A stretch of DNA of 11,065 bases, taken from assembly GCA_026985385.1 (NCBI GenBank), contig JALSQM010000078.1, positions 1 to 11,065 on the forward strand, read 5' to 3'. Numbering within the stretch: the stretch's first letter is position 1; each line of letters begins with the position of its first letter. Shown piece by piece: positions 4,623 through 11,065 of this stretch. The DNA is from Acidilobaceae archaeon (GTDB lineage Archaea; Thermoproteota; Thermoprotei_A; Sulfolobales; Acidilobaceae). The translations under genes were made by a program, and so were the position numbers. The notes beneath the pieces were generated by a model that saw nothing but the letters and a program-made list of their open reading frames with translations, was not told the DNA's origin and did not search any database.

Positions 4623-7069
4623 TCTATCCAGTCACCCGTCTCTATCTTCTCCGGTATGTACTTGAAGGCGAGGAACTTCAAGCCCTTACTTGCGAGCGCC
4701 TCTATCTCGAGCTTAGCCTTCTTCTCCAAGAATATCCTTATCTCCCTCCTCCACCCGGGCGTCTGGAACCAGCTATAGTTGAGGAGCTCCTTTGCCCTCT
4801 TTATATCGGCCTCCTTCGCCTTTATTATGAAGTTCCTCCTCTCGGCCTCGGTTAGGTACGGCTTCTTGTTCTTGTAGCCGAAGACATCGGTCATGCTCAC
4901 ACCTAGGAAGCGGGCCTTGGGGGTCGCCAGCCTCTCACTCTCGTAGCTCAACTGTATCGAGCCGACCTTGAAGACACTGTAGATGTACCACCCGTAGGGG
5001 TCGCTGTTGTGGTATATGACCCCGTAGGATCCTATGAACGTGTTAAGCACCGGCACAGCGATGTCGTACACGTAACCCTCGTAGCTTCTATGCTTGACCG
5101 AGACGACCTCCACTGCAACGGCGTCGCCTGCCACGAGCGCCCTTAAACCTCCTCGGGAGGGCAGCGAGTCAATGATCCTCCGAAGCTTCCACTTAGATAC
5201 CCTATGGGCGGAGCTGTTCAGGTAGAACGAGCCCCTCCCATGCATTGACATCAGCTTCTTGAGGAGCTTCCGCCCAACGGGTATTGCATACACGGTATCG
5301 GGCCCTGCGGAGTACTCCGGGGCATCCTCGATACCCGTCAATGCTTTATAGAGTGCGGGGGGAGTCCTAGCCGGGTGCTTTGCTATCTTTAACACGTAGT
5401 CCCCGTCTACCCTAGAGAGTGCCGGGTTTATGCCCGTGAGTAGTAGTAGGTTGAAAACCTCCTTAGCGAGTGATGGGCTGGGTATTCGTATGCTTATAGT
5501 GCCATCGCTACAGACCTTACCGGAGCCCTCTATGAGCCCCTTGATGTATGCCAGCTTCACCGGGGTGGGGGCGGAGAGTATCGCTGGGGGCACCCTGTCC
5601 CCTGAGGAGGAGTCCTTAAGGCCGAGGGCTCTAGCTACTGAGAGGCACTCCTCCCCCTCTACTATTACGTCGGTATAGCCGGGCTCCTCGTCTAGATAGG
5701 CCCTCACCCCGCAACTACGCAGTATTTCAAGGATCCTCCCGGCGGCTCTGCGCCTCGAGCCCCTAAGCCTCGCCACTATGAGGTCGGAGCCGTGTATTCT
5801 AGATGTTAGAGTGGCCATGCCTAGGAGCCAGGCATTCTCCTCGGAGACCCTCATCAGCCCCCTGCTTATCAGGGAGGATCTAGCGCTGGCGTCACTGCAG
5901 GAGGGCATTCCCCGCTGCAGTTGAGGCTGCGGGCTTGGAATAGACTCGGCGACCACTATGTAGTCGCCGGGCACCACCTCGGATGCCGTTACAAGCTTGA
6001 CCTCGCCATCGCGGATTACGTAGAGGGAGTGGCCCCCCGTGACCCTTATAGTGCCCCTGCCGCGCGTCTCTATTTCAACTATAGTCCCATCGATGTAGTG
6101 TCTGTAGATGTAGCCTGCGTCAGTCCACACTATATCGCCGGTCGCGGGGTTCCACGCGGGGACACTCCACCCCTTGAGAGGTACCCACTCCCTCTCAAGT
6201 CCCTTGAAGGCGTCGCTGAACATCTCCTCTATGGGGGCTGCCCTCACCCAGCCCTCGGGATCCCTCGCTACAACTACCTCATCAGCTGGTATGCTATCAG
6301 TCAATATATAGACGGGTAGCCCCAGCTCCTCGTTAAGCCTCCGGACGAACCTCCTCGTAGCCCTATCGGGCTGGCCTGCCCCGGTTACTAGTATGGCCTT
6401 ATACTTCTTCCAGAAGCCTATCCTGTGGAGCTGCTGGAAGACCGCGTCCTTCTCCACGACGAGGACGAACTCAGCGTCCCAGTCCAGGAACTCTATTAGA
6501 TCCGGTGTTGACTCGATAGCATATGCTCCGTGCCCCAGCTTGGAGAGGTCTATAACGTCGCCTCCACTCCTTATCCTCATATTACCCACTACCTTCCCCT
6601 TCTCCTTGCTGAGTATGAGCATGTCCTCCCTCAGGAGGCCCGTGAAGACCTCCACGTCTCTAATGACCGCGTCGCTCTCAGCCTGTTCATCCCAGGTGTT
6701 CTCCTCCCTAAGCCTGCCGGAGAGGTCGCGGTAGACTATCGTATGCTTCCCCCTATAGTAGAGATCCCTTATTGTGGGGTACTCGTTCTCCACTAATGCT
6801 TGATATATGATACTAGCCATGAGGAGGGTTTGCATGAACCTCCTGGCCTCCCCCATGTCTAGGAACTCCCTTTCAAGGGTCTCGCTCCCGAGCAGGAGGA
6901 TCCCCCTCTTAGGGTCGAATATCGTGTTGGATAGGGTTCTCTTCGGTATAACGAGTCTCGGGGGCTTACCCTCCAGTATATCCTCTAGAACCCTCCTAAA
7001 CTTCTCGTGTAGGATCCTCGCTGCCCTTAGCCTCGCCTCCAGGTCTACCCTATCCTGCGAGGCCGACAA
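4619..7069 (-). CDS. top6A: DNA topoisomerase VI subunit A (Spo11-like) interrupted by an intein
   Basis: Subunit A of the A2B2 type IIB topoisomerase makes the transient double-strand break that relaxes and decatenates archaeal DNA. The precursor has 816 residues. Residues 75-150 form the 5Y-CAP domain with RDLYYRGKHT; the second Tyr, Tyr105, is the expected catalytic residue. The toprim domain follows, with VVEKDA (acidic Glu206) and VTGAGQPDRATRRFV (228-242). At LPVYILTD (251-258) the host sequence stops and a 430-residue intein (259-688) begins. It resumes at SDPYGWYIYSVF (689-700) and runs to the C-terminal region ending TGDWIE. The spliced product would have 386 residues, normal for Top6A, with the DxD motif restored as TDSDPYG. 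The TTG start is 4 bases from the top6B stop with a GAGGTGA ribosome binding site. Confidence 0.96.
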   Translation of the reverse strand: MSASQDRVDLEARLRAARILHEKFRRVLEDILEGKPPRLVIPKRTLSNTIFDPKRGILLLGSETLEREFLDMGEARRFMQTLLMASIIYQALVENEYPTIRDLYYRGKHTIVYRDLSGRLREENTWDEQAESDAVIRDVEVFTGLLREDMLILSKEKGKVVGNMRIRSGGDVIDLSKLGHGAYAIESTPDLIEFLDWDAEFVLVVEKDAVFQQLHRIGFWKKYKAILVTGAGQPDRATRRFVRRLNEELGLPVYILTDSIPADEVVVARDPEGWVRAAPIEEMFSDAFKGLEREWVPLKGWSVPAWNPATGDIVWTDAGYIYRHYIDGTIVEIETRGRGTIRVTGGHSLYVIRDGEVKLVTASEVVPGDYIVVAESIPSPQPQLQRGMPSCSDASARSSLISRGLMRVSEENAWLLGMATLTSRIHGSDLIVARLRGSRRRAAGRILEILRSCGVRAYLDEEPGYTDVIVEGEECLSVARALGLKDSSSGDRVPPAILSAPTPVKLAYIKGLIEGSGKVCSDGTISIRIPSPSLAKEVFNLLLLTGINPALSRVDGDYVLKIAKHPARTPPALYKALTGIEDAPEYSAGPDTVYAIPVGRKLLKKLMSMHGRGSFYLNSSAHRVSKWKLRRIIDSLPSRGGLRALVAGDAVAVEVVSVKHRSYEGYVYDIAVPVLNTFIGSYGVIYHNSDPYGWYIYSVFKVGSIQLSYESERLATPKARFLGVSMTDVFGYKNKKPYLTEAERRNFIIKAKEADIKRAKELLNYSWFQTPGWRREIRIFLEKKAKLEIEALASKGLKFLAFKYIPEKIETGDWIE
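5006..6295 (-). mobile_element. Intein in the toprim DxD motif of Top6A, with decayed LAGLIDADG endonuclease
   Basis: The intein covers residues 259-688 (430 residues) of the precursor. Its N-terminal splicing block starts SIPADEVVVARD with Ser259 as nucleophile. Block B is VTGGHSLYV with Thr344 and His347, followed by ASEVVPGDYIVV. Block F is VYDIAVPVLNTFIG (667-680) and block G is VIYHN, ending His687-Asn688, with Ser689 as the +1 nucleophile of the C-extein. The middle (about 411-625) resembles a LAGLIDADG (DOD) homing endonuclease, with motif 1 at LLGMATLTS (415-423) and motif 2 at IKGLIEGSG (509-517). At the eighth position, where the metal-binding Asp is expected, these have Thr422 and Ser516. 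Splicing should still work; homing probably does not. The reading frame is continuous with the host. Confidence 0.95.
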
Positions 7070-7073
7070 GCTC

Positions 7074-7080
7074 TCACCTC
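7074..7080 (-). promoter_or_regulatory. Ribosome binding site of top6A within the top6B stop
   Basis: GAGGTGA, a strong match to the archaeal anti-Shine-Dalgarno complement, is formed by the last codons and stop of top6B. It ends 4 bases before the TTG at 7069 and supports that codon as the top6A start and translational coupling of the two subunits. Confidence 0.65.
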
Positions 7081-8762
7081 TCCTCGACTCTCACATTCTC
7101 TATAACGGAGCGGACTATTTGAATGGGATCCGCAGTCTCGCCATTAACCTGGGGGACCTCAACGTTCTCGGCTACTATCCTCACGAGCGAGTCTATGATG
7201 CTCCTCTCCTCTCCAGGCTCGGGGGGGCTCCACTTGTCTGGGGGCTTGGAGAGCACTGCGAGGCTCCTAGCGATCTCGGGGATGTACTTGGCTATCGAGA
7301 CTATCTTCCTCCTAACCTCGGCCTCTCTCCTCTTTCTGCTAAGGTATATCCTAAGGCCCCTAGCTACCTCCTGTATGGCGGCCCTTATCTCCGACTCTAT
7401 CTCGGGCACCTCACTTATGCTCTCCTTACCGACACCCTTGTAGGGTACCTTGGTGCTGGCTATGTGGACTAGCACCACTAGGGGGGCCGGGAACTCTACT
7501 CCATAGAGCCTCCAGTTAATCCTCGATAGCACCTTCCAGGAGACGTCCTCCCTCTCCTCGTAGAGGAGCGGTATCTTGTTGGCGTATCTGAGGAGTAGCG
7601 GCTCCTCCATGGGCTTTATCGCTCCCCCATACGCTATACCAACCTCCACTATGAATGGGTGTCCCTCATACGCCTTGGGGCTCCTCGTTACTGCTCCAAC
7701 CCACTCGGGCGAGAACATCCTCTGGAGCCCTATCTTTATCAGCTCCTCCCCTATAGGGCTCAAGTAATCGCTGCGGGGGGCCCTGAAGCCCCTATAGGTT
7801 CTGAGCTTGTCCGCGAGGAGGCTCAGCTTCCTCCCATTACCCCTCTCGAGGAGCTTCTTCGGATCCATGTCCGCGTCGAGGCCCACCTCCCTTAGGAAGT
7901 CTGTAGCCGTCTTCTCACCGACGCTCTGAAATTCCGTCACAAGCATGTCCTTGAGCGTCTTGGCCTTAGTATTTATGATTATAAGCTTAAGCTGCTCTAA
8001 GTCGATGCCGTGGGGGTGCGGTTTAGCCTCCCTCGGAGGCTTCGGCATCTTCCTAGTAGTCCTAGGGTAGTGATAGACCACGCCCTCCGGGGTTATCAGG
8101 GTGATAGTGGCGTATGGAGCTATTATCGCTGTCCTCTTAACGTACTCCACTATCCTAGACCTGGCGCGGGGCCAGTCGCCCTGAAGCGTTATCGAAACCC
8201 TCGTCCCATGCCATCTGCCCCTCCTCTTCCACTGGGCCTCCTCTACTATCACCGGCTTGTTCTTCTTCATGTCTATGAAGAGCTTCTTCATATACACGTA
8301 TGGGCTGCCTATGGGGGCGCTGACAACCTCCACGGGCTGCCCACTAGTGGCCTGGCCGTAGAGCACTGCTGCCTTGACTCCTAGGCCGTACATCCCCCTA
8401 GTCTGCCTTATGACGTACTTACTGCTATAGAGCACCTTGCCGAAGGCGTTTGCTATCTCAGTAGCTGGAACCCCTATGCCGTTGTCTTCCACGGTTACAG
8501 TGTAGCGTGTAACCCTCTCGGAGCCCCCGGGTTCTAGGTCGGGCCTCTCCCTGATTATGATGGTTATCTCGGGCAGTATGCCGTGTGTATCAGTTGCGTC
8601 GAGAGCGTTCTCAACCAGCTCCCTCACAGTCTGGTAGAGCGCCCTAGTCGGGTTCGCGAAGCCCGCTAGCTCCTTGTTCTTGGCGAAGAACTCGGCTACG
8701 CTCATCTCCCTGTAGCGCTCCCTTGCCTCGCTAGCCTGCGCCGATGCCCTTGACCGTGACAT
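7074..8762 (-). CDS. top6B: DNA topoisomerase VI subunit B (GHKL ATPase)
   Basis: Subunit B binds and hydrolyses ATP and drives strand passage through the break made by Top6A. The 562-residue protein has the GHKL ATPase domain with the N-box RELVENALDAT (47-57), the G1 box VEDNGIGVP (91-99, Asp93), and the G2 lid GMYGLGVKA (123-131). HGTRVSI (185-191) closes the fold. A helix-two-turn-helix region lies at about 255-315 (FQSVGEKTATDFLREVGL). The transducer follows with HIASTKVPYKGVGKESI (433-449), whose Lys446 is the candidate switch lysine contacting ATP. The C-terminal tail is highly charged. Length fits crenarchaeal Top6B. The ATG at 8762 has no clear ribosome binding site and lies about 39 bases from a TATA-like box, so the transcript is probably short-leadered. 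First gene of the top6B-top6A-DHPS-like operon. Confidence 0.97.
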   Translation of the reverse strand: MSRSRASAQASEARERYREMSVAEFFAKNKELAGFANPTRALYQTVRELVENALDATDTHGILPEITIIIRERPDLEPGGSERVTRYTVTVEDNGIGVPATEIANAFGKVLYSSKYVIRQTRGMYGLGVKAAVLYGQATSGQPVEVVSAPIGSPYVYMKKLFIDMKKNKPVIVEEAQWKRRGRWHGTRVSITLQGDWPRARSRIVEYVKRTAIIAPYATITLITPEGVVYHYPRTTRKMPKPPREAKPHPHGIDLEQLKLIIINTKAKTLKDMLVTEFQSVGEKTATDFLREVGLDADMDPKKLLERGNGRKLSLLADKLRTYRGFRAPRSDYLSPIGEELIKIGLQRMFSPEWVGAVTRSPKAYEGHPFIVEVGIAYGGAIKPMEEPLLLRYANKIPLLYEEREDVSWKVLSRINWRLYGVEFPAPLVVLVHIASTKVPYKGVGKESISEVPEIESEIRAAIQEVARGLRIYLSRKRREAEVRRKIVSIAKYIPEIARSLAVLSKPPDKWSPPEPGEERSIIDSLVRIVAENVEVPQVNGETADPIQIVRSVIENVRVEER

Positions 8763-8797
8763 AGGCTGGATACCCGCTTCTCAGTGTAGCCTAGAGG

Positions 8798-8805
8798 CTT
8801 TAAAG
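8798..8805 (-). promoter_or_regulatory. TATA box of the top6 operon
   Basis: CTTTAAAG is an 8-base palindrome in the 61-base spacer between top6B and the deoxyhypusine synthase gene. Read on the minus strand it is preceded by a C-rich BRE-like stretch. Spacing would put the transcription start near 8775, about 13 bases before the ATG. Only top6B can use it, because the neighbouring gene ends at this spacer. Confidence 0.6.
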
Positions 8806-8823
8806 GAGGGGGGTACACCTGTT

Positions 8824-9777
8824 TTACTCGAGGCCTTCTAGCAGAGCCACCGCTAGGAGGGGCAGTATTATTGTTGCATCACCATAGACTACGGCCTTGC
8901 GTGCGGTGGGCTTAACCTTACCCCAGCTCACCGCCTCGCGGGGATGCGCTCCGCTGAGGCTACCATCGTACTCGACCGCAGTAGTGACATATACAACGTA
9001 GTCTAGGCCATCCCGGAACTGGCTCCACCATATAGTGTGGTGCTTACTTATTCCACCGCCTATTATGAGGGCCGTGGCGGCGCCCTCCCTGGGGAAGAAG
9101 AGGTCGGCAAGCCTCTTCATGTCCTCATAGTAGTCCACCTCCAGCCTATAGCCCCTTTGAGCCTCCATGAAGAGGGCGGTCCCGAAGGCTCCATCAGGCC
9201 ACCCGGGGACGAACACGTCGGCCCCGCTCCTCCATGCAGCCGCTAGTATGCTGTTCTCGCCCTTCCCCTCCTCTACGAGCATCTCGCCAGCTAGCTTGAG
9301 TAGCTTGTATAGGGGCCACCTGCCGCTGCCCCTCTCTAAGGCCTTGGCGACGAGCCTTCTAACGAAGGCTTCAACTTTAGGCCCGTAATCGCTTACTGGT
9401 ATGAATACATTGCCGAGACGATGATACCCCCTCTCGCGTAGCTCTGAGTCGTCGGCCTCAAAGTATCCCTTGAGGTACCTGCCACCCTCAGCTCTGGCTA
9501 TGTCATGGTCGAGGGCCCCAGCCGTGGTTATTACAACGTTGAAAAGACCGCTCTCTATGAGTTGAGCTATCACCCCGCGGAGGCCCGTCGCTACGAGGTT
9601 AGCTGTGAACGAGATGATGCGCAGCCTGGACGACTTAATGCCCTCACGCAGAATCCTCGCCGCCTCGGCTAGATGCCCCGCCATGAAGCCGTGTATCCCC
9701 TCATAGAGCCTTATGAGCTCTGAGGCCTTCATGCCGGGCTTTATCCTAGCGTCAACCACGGGCTCCAAGTCTCCCAC
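8824..9777 (-). CDS. dys: Deoxyhypusine synthase
   Basis: The enzyme transfers the aminobutyl group of spermidine to a lysine of translation factor aIF5A, using NAD. The 317-residue protein has SFTANLVATGLRG (56-68) and TTAGALDHDI (84-93), which line the NAD site. ENSILAAAWRSGADVFVPGW follows (174-193), then GGGISKHHTIWW with the catalytic Lys245. GAHPREAVSWGKV (276-288) and the VYGDATIILPLL tail complete the family pattern. Length is normal for archaeal members. The GTG start is the first possible one after an in-frame stop at 9796-9798. No ribosome binding site precedes it, and an AT-rich element 33 bases upstream suggests a nearly leaderless transcript. The aIF5A gene itself is not in the window. 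Confidence 0.96.
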   Translation of the reverse strand: MGDLEPVVDARIKPGMKASELIRLYEGIHGFMAGHLAEAARILREGIKSSRLRIISFTANLVATGLRGVIAQLIESGLFNVVITTAGALDHDIARAEGGRYLKGYFEADDSELRERGYHRLGNVFIPVSDYGPKVEAFVRRLVAKALERGSGRWPLYKLLKLAGEMLVEEGKGENSILAAAWRSGADVFVPGWPDGAFGTALFMEAQRGYRLEVDYYEDMKRLADLFFPREGAATALIIGGGISKHHTIWWSQFRDGLDYVVYVTTAVEYDGSLSGAHPREAVSWGKVKPTARKAVVYGDATIILPLLAVALLEGLE

Positions 9778-9842
9778 CGAGCCTACGATGAGGGGTCAGA
9801 CTCTTCTTTTTAGCTTGCCCTCGACAACTGAGGGGGAACAGC
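9778..9842. promoter_or_regulatory. Divergent promoter region, deoxyhypusine synthase / PfkB-like kinase
   Basis: This 65-base spacer holds one AT-rich core, TTCTTTTTAGCTT at 9804-9816. On the minus strand it reads AAGCTAAAAAGAA and lies about 33 bases from the GTG of the deoxyhypusine synthase gene, right for a TATA box of a nearly leaderless transcript. On the plus strand the same core would start transcription near 9834, within the GAGGGGG (9830-9836) that precedes the kinase TTG. Sharing of the core is an inference. Confidence 0.4.
9830..9836 (+). promoter_or_regulatory. Ribosome binding site deciding the TTG start of the PfkB-like gene
   Basis: GAGGGGG lies 6 bases before the TTG at 9843. 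No ATG or GTG in this frame lies nearby upstream, and the family's first strand begins a few codons after the TTG, which supports this start. Confidence 0.5.
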
Positions 9843-10631
9843 TTGAGGGCCCGCATCCTGGTGGTTGCGTCTCCCACGATAGACATAGTCGGGGCCTCTA
9901 GGAGGCCTGGGGGGCCCGGGCTCTACGCTGCAGCTACTGCATCCTTCATGGGCTGCAGGGTGGAGGTCCTGGGCCCCCTGGGGCTGGAGGGGGCCCACGT
10001 GGTAGCCGAGGCTTATAGGCTCTTTGGAGCAGAGCTCCTGGGCCCCTTAGCGCCTGGCTGCCCCTACGTGTTCCACCACAGTTACACGCCGGAGGGGTCG
10101 AGGGCATCATTGATACTCTGCAGGCCGCCCCCTCTAGGCCCTGAAGCCCTAGGCTACGCCCGCGGGGGCTACGATGCCCTTCAAGTGTCGCCTGTGGGGT
10201 GCGAGGTGCCGCCCGCGATGGCGCCGCTCCTGGCGAGCGCTATCGGTGCAGGCGTGTCAGCAATAGACCTACAGGGCTACGAGCGCTGCTGGGGGCTTAG
10301 ACCCCCGCTTCACGGATACGCACTGATACATGCGTCAACAGATGACACGCAGACGCCACCCGACCCTCCGCCAGCAGGCGCAATAGTATACACGATGGGG
10401 GCCCGGGGAGGAGTCATCATAACGAGGAGGGGCTCGAGGAGCCTACCTAAGCCCCCTAGGCTACACCCCGACCCCACGGGAGCGGGAGATATACTCGTCA
10501 CAGCCACCCTCTGCATACACCTAACGGAGGGTGTCGATTTAGAGGACTCAGTGGTAAAGGCGGTATCCTACGTCCCCGATATACTCGATCACATAAATAA
10601 TGTTATACCCTCACCTCGAGCCGACGGATAG
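9843..10631 (+). CDS. Short PfkB-family (ribokinase-like) kinase, substrate unknown
   Basis: Members of this family phosphorylate sugars, nucleosides or related alcohols with ATP in the cytoplasm. The 262-residue protein starts RILVVASPTIDIVG (4-17), with an Asp in the substrate-strand position. A GGPGLYAAATASFMGCRVEVLGPLG segment (23-47) corresponds to the PfkB N-terminal signature region. YTMGARGGVIITRRG (183-197) and DPTGAGDILVTATL (210-223) give the C-terminal PfkB signature with the anion hole and catalytic base Asp216. It is shorter than typical ribokinases (~300) and rich in Pro and Gly, and residues 165-180 are a Pro-rich linker. The missing length seems to lie in the lid and central regions. 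The substrate cannot be told. It is divergent from the deoxyhypusine synthase gene and converges on an unknown gene with a gap of 28 bases. Confidence 0.8.
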   Translation: MRARILVVASPTIDIVGASRRPGGPGLYAAATASFMGCRVEVLGPLGLEGAHVVAEAYRLFGAELLGPLAPGCPYVFHHSYTPEGSRASLILCRPPPLGPEALGYARGGYDALQVSPVGCEVPPAMAPLLASAIGAGVSAIDLQGYERCWGLRPPLHGYALIHASTDDTQTPPDPPPAGAIVYTMGARGGVIITRRGSRSLPKPPRLHPDPTGAGDILVTATLCIHLTEGVDLEDSVVKAVSYVPDILDHINNVIPSPRADG

Positions 10632-10659
10632 CCTTAAGTTCCGAGGCCCGGGTTCCCCC

Positions 10660-11055
10660 CTACTCGCAGCCCTTACTCCAACACTCCTCGAGGGCCCTCT
10701 TAACTATGATTTCAGCCTTGGCCCGGGGGTTCTCTACGTTTATCTTATCCAGTATGAATGCCAGGTGGGACACGGCGCTCTCTAGGACGAGCTTACCCCT
10801 GTCGCTCTCCAGGTATCCAGGACCCTCCCTCACCAGTGGGCGTAGTATGGTGGCCACCTCCATCAGCGTGAAGGGGTCAGTAAAAGCACCCTCCAGCTGC
10901 ATAGCCCTTCTCAAGGCGGCCTCCAGCGGGTCAACGTAAAACATCCAGCACTCCCCAAGACTCCAAGCTGGGAGCGGGTAATATCTCGCCCTACTTATCA
11001 TACTAGCTAGTCGTACCCGACCCTGAAAGCGGGGACCCCTCCAACGAGATAACAC
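10660..11055 (-). CDS. Unrecognised protein, start uncertain, may extend past the window
   Basis: I do not recognise a family. From the GTG at 11055 the product would have 131 residues; the frame stays open to the window edge, so the true start may lie outside. An ATG at 10999-11001 would give a 113-residue protein starting MISRARYYPLPAW. The sequence is mixed hydrophobic and charged, likely soluble and mainly helical, with no signal peptide or membrane segment. It has three Cys residues (one at 36, two near the C-terminus in EECWSKGCE), which gives a Cys-x4-Cys pair that could bind metal or form a disulfide; this is speculative. Coding potential is supported by codon use (AGG, CTC) like the neighbours and by its convergent fit to the kinase gene, with TAG at 10660-10662. 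Confidence 0.6.
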   Translation of the reverse strand: MLSRWRGPRFQGRVRLASMISRARYYPLPAWSLGECWMFYVDPLEAALRRAMQLEGAFTDPFTLMEVATILRPLVREGPGYLESDRGKLVLESAVSHLAFILDKINVENPRAKAEIIVKRALEECWSKGCE

Positions 11056-11065
11056 CTGGAGAGTA

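Noticed and set aside
4201..4665. Plus-strand open frame of 154 codons antisense to the dihydropteroate-synthase-like gene
   Set aside because: It is very Ser- and Pro-rich, as typical of shadow frames here, and opposes a gene with clear family features.
5006..6295. A free-standing homing endonuclease gene inside top6A
   Set aside because: It has no start or stop of its own and is in frame with both exteins, with splicing blocks on either side.
5921..6319. Plus-strand open frame of 132 codons within the intein
   Set aside because: It lies opposite the splicing domain and shows no recognisable motif; the intein reading on the minus strand explains the sequence.
4619..7069. Reading top6A as a fusion or as a gene disrupted by an insertion element
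   Set aside because: The frame is continuous, both borders have exact intein splicing residues, and there are no terminal repeats or target duplications.
6807..7472. Plus-strand open frame of 221 codons spanning the top6A/top6B junction
   Set aside because: It is antisense to two well-supported genes, has no family motifs, and long antisense frames are expected in GC-rich DNA with this codon bias.
8010..8384. Plus-strand open frame of 124 codons antisense to top6B
   Set aside because: It is a shadow of the ATPase and helix-two-turn-helix coding region, without ribosome binding site or motif.
1..11065. CRISPR array, tRNA, rRNA or IS element
   Set aside because: I saw no regularly spaced repeats, cloverleaf with conserved T-loop, rRNA-like stretch or transposase motif. 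Intergenic gaps are all about 110 bases or less.

Overview
The window looks like a chromosomal segment of a hyperthermophilic archaeon, most likely a member of the Thermoproteota (crenarchaea). The evidence is a DNA topoisomerase VI operon, an archaeal deoxyhypusine synthase, an archaeal-type NAD kinase (COG3199), the archaeal-only dihydropteroate-synthase-like family, and a PdxS whose N-terminal extension resembles Sulfolobales-type PdxS. Arg is mostly AGG/AGA and Ile mostly ATA, as in hyperthermophiles. TTG and GTG starts outnumber ATG. Genes are tightly packed: no gene-free stretch exceeds about 110 bases.

Layout, left to right. Positions 1-36 (+) hold the last codons of an upstream gene that overlaps the NAD kinase gene (33-1229, +). 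The glycine cleavage H protein gene gcvH (1233-1664, -) converges on it with a 3-base gap. A 108-base divergent promoter region follows. Then come pdxS (1773-2816, +) and pdxT (2822-3430, +), the two subunits of PLP synthase. Converging on these is a three-gene minus-strand operon, top6B (7074-8762), top6A (4619-7069) and a dihydropteroate-synthase-like gene (3444-4622), with a 4-base gap at the first junction and a 4-base GTGA overlap at the second. Upstream of it, also on the minus strand, is deoxyhypusine synthase (8824-9777). A 65-base divergent spacer separates that from a short PfkB-family kinase (9843-10631, +). An unrecognised minus-strand gene (10660-11055) is open to the right edge.

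The standout element is a 430-residue intein (5006-6295) inside Top6A. It splits the DxD metal-binding motif of the toprim domain, so the enzyme should be inactive until the intein splices out. The intein keeps its splicing blocks, including Ser1, TxxH and a terminal His-Asn followed by Ser, but both LAGLIDADG motifs of its homing endonuclease have lost the catalytic acidic residue. It therefore looks like a fixed, splicing-competent intein with a decayed endonuclease.

At two convergent junctions a candidate terminator of one gene lies inside the 3' end of the opposing gene: a perfect 22-base palindrome plus T4 for gcvH, and a T6 run for pdxST. Functionally this is core metabolism (NADP, PLP, a lipoyl carrier, pterin/C1), DNA topology (Topo VI) and translation factor modification (deoxyhypusine on aIF5A). 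No CRISPR, IS element, tRNA or rRNA was found.
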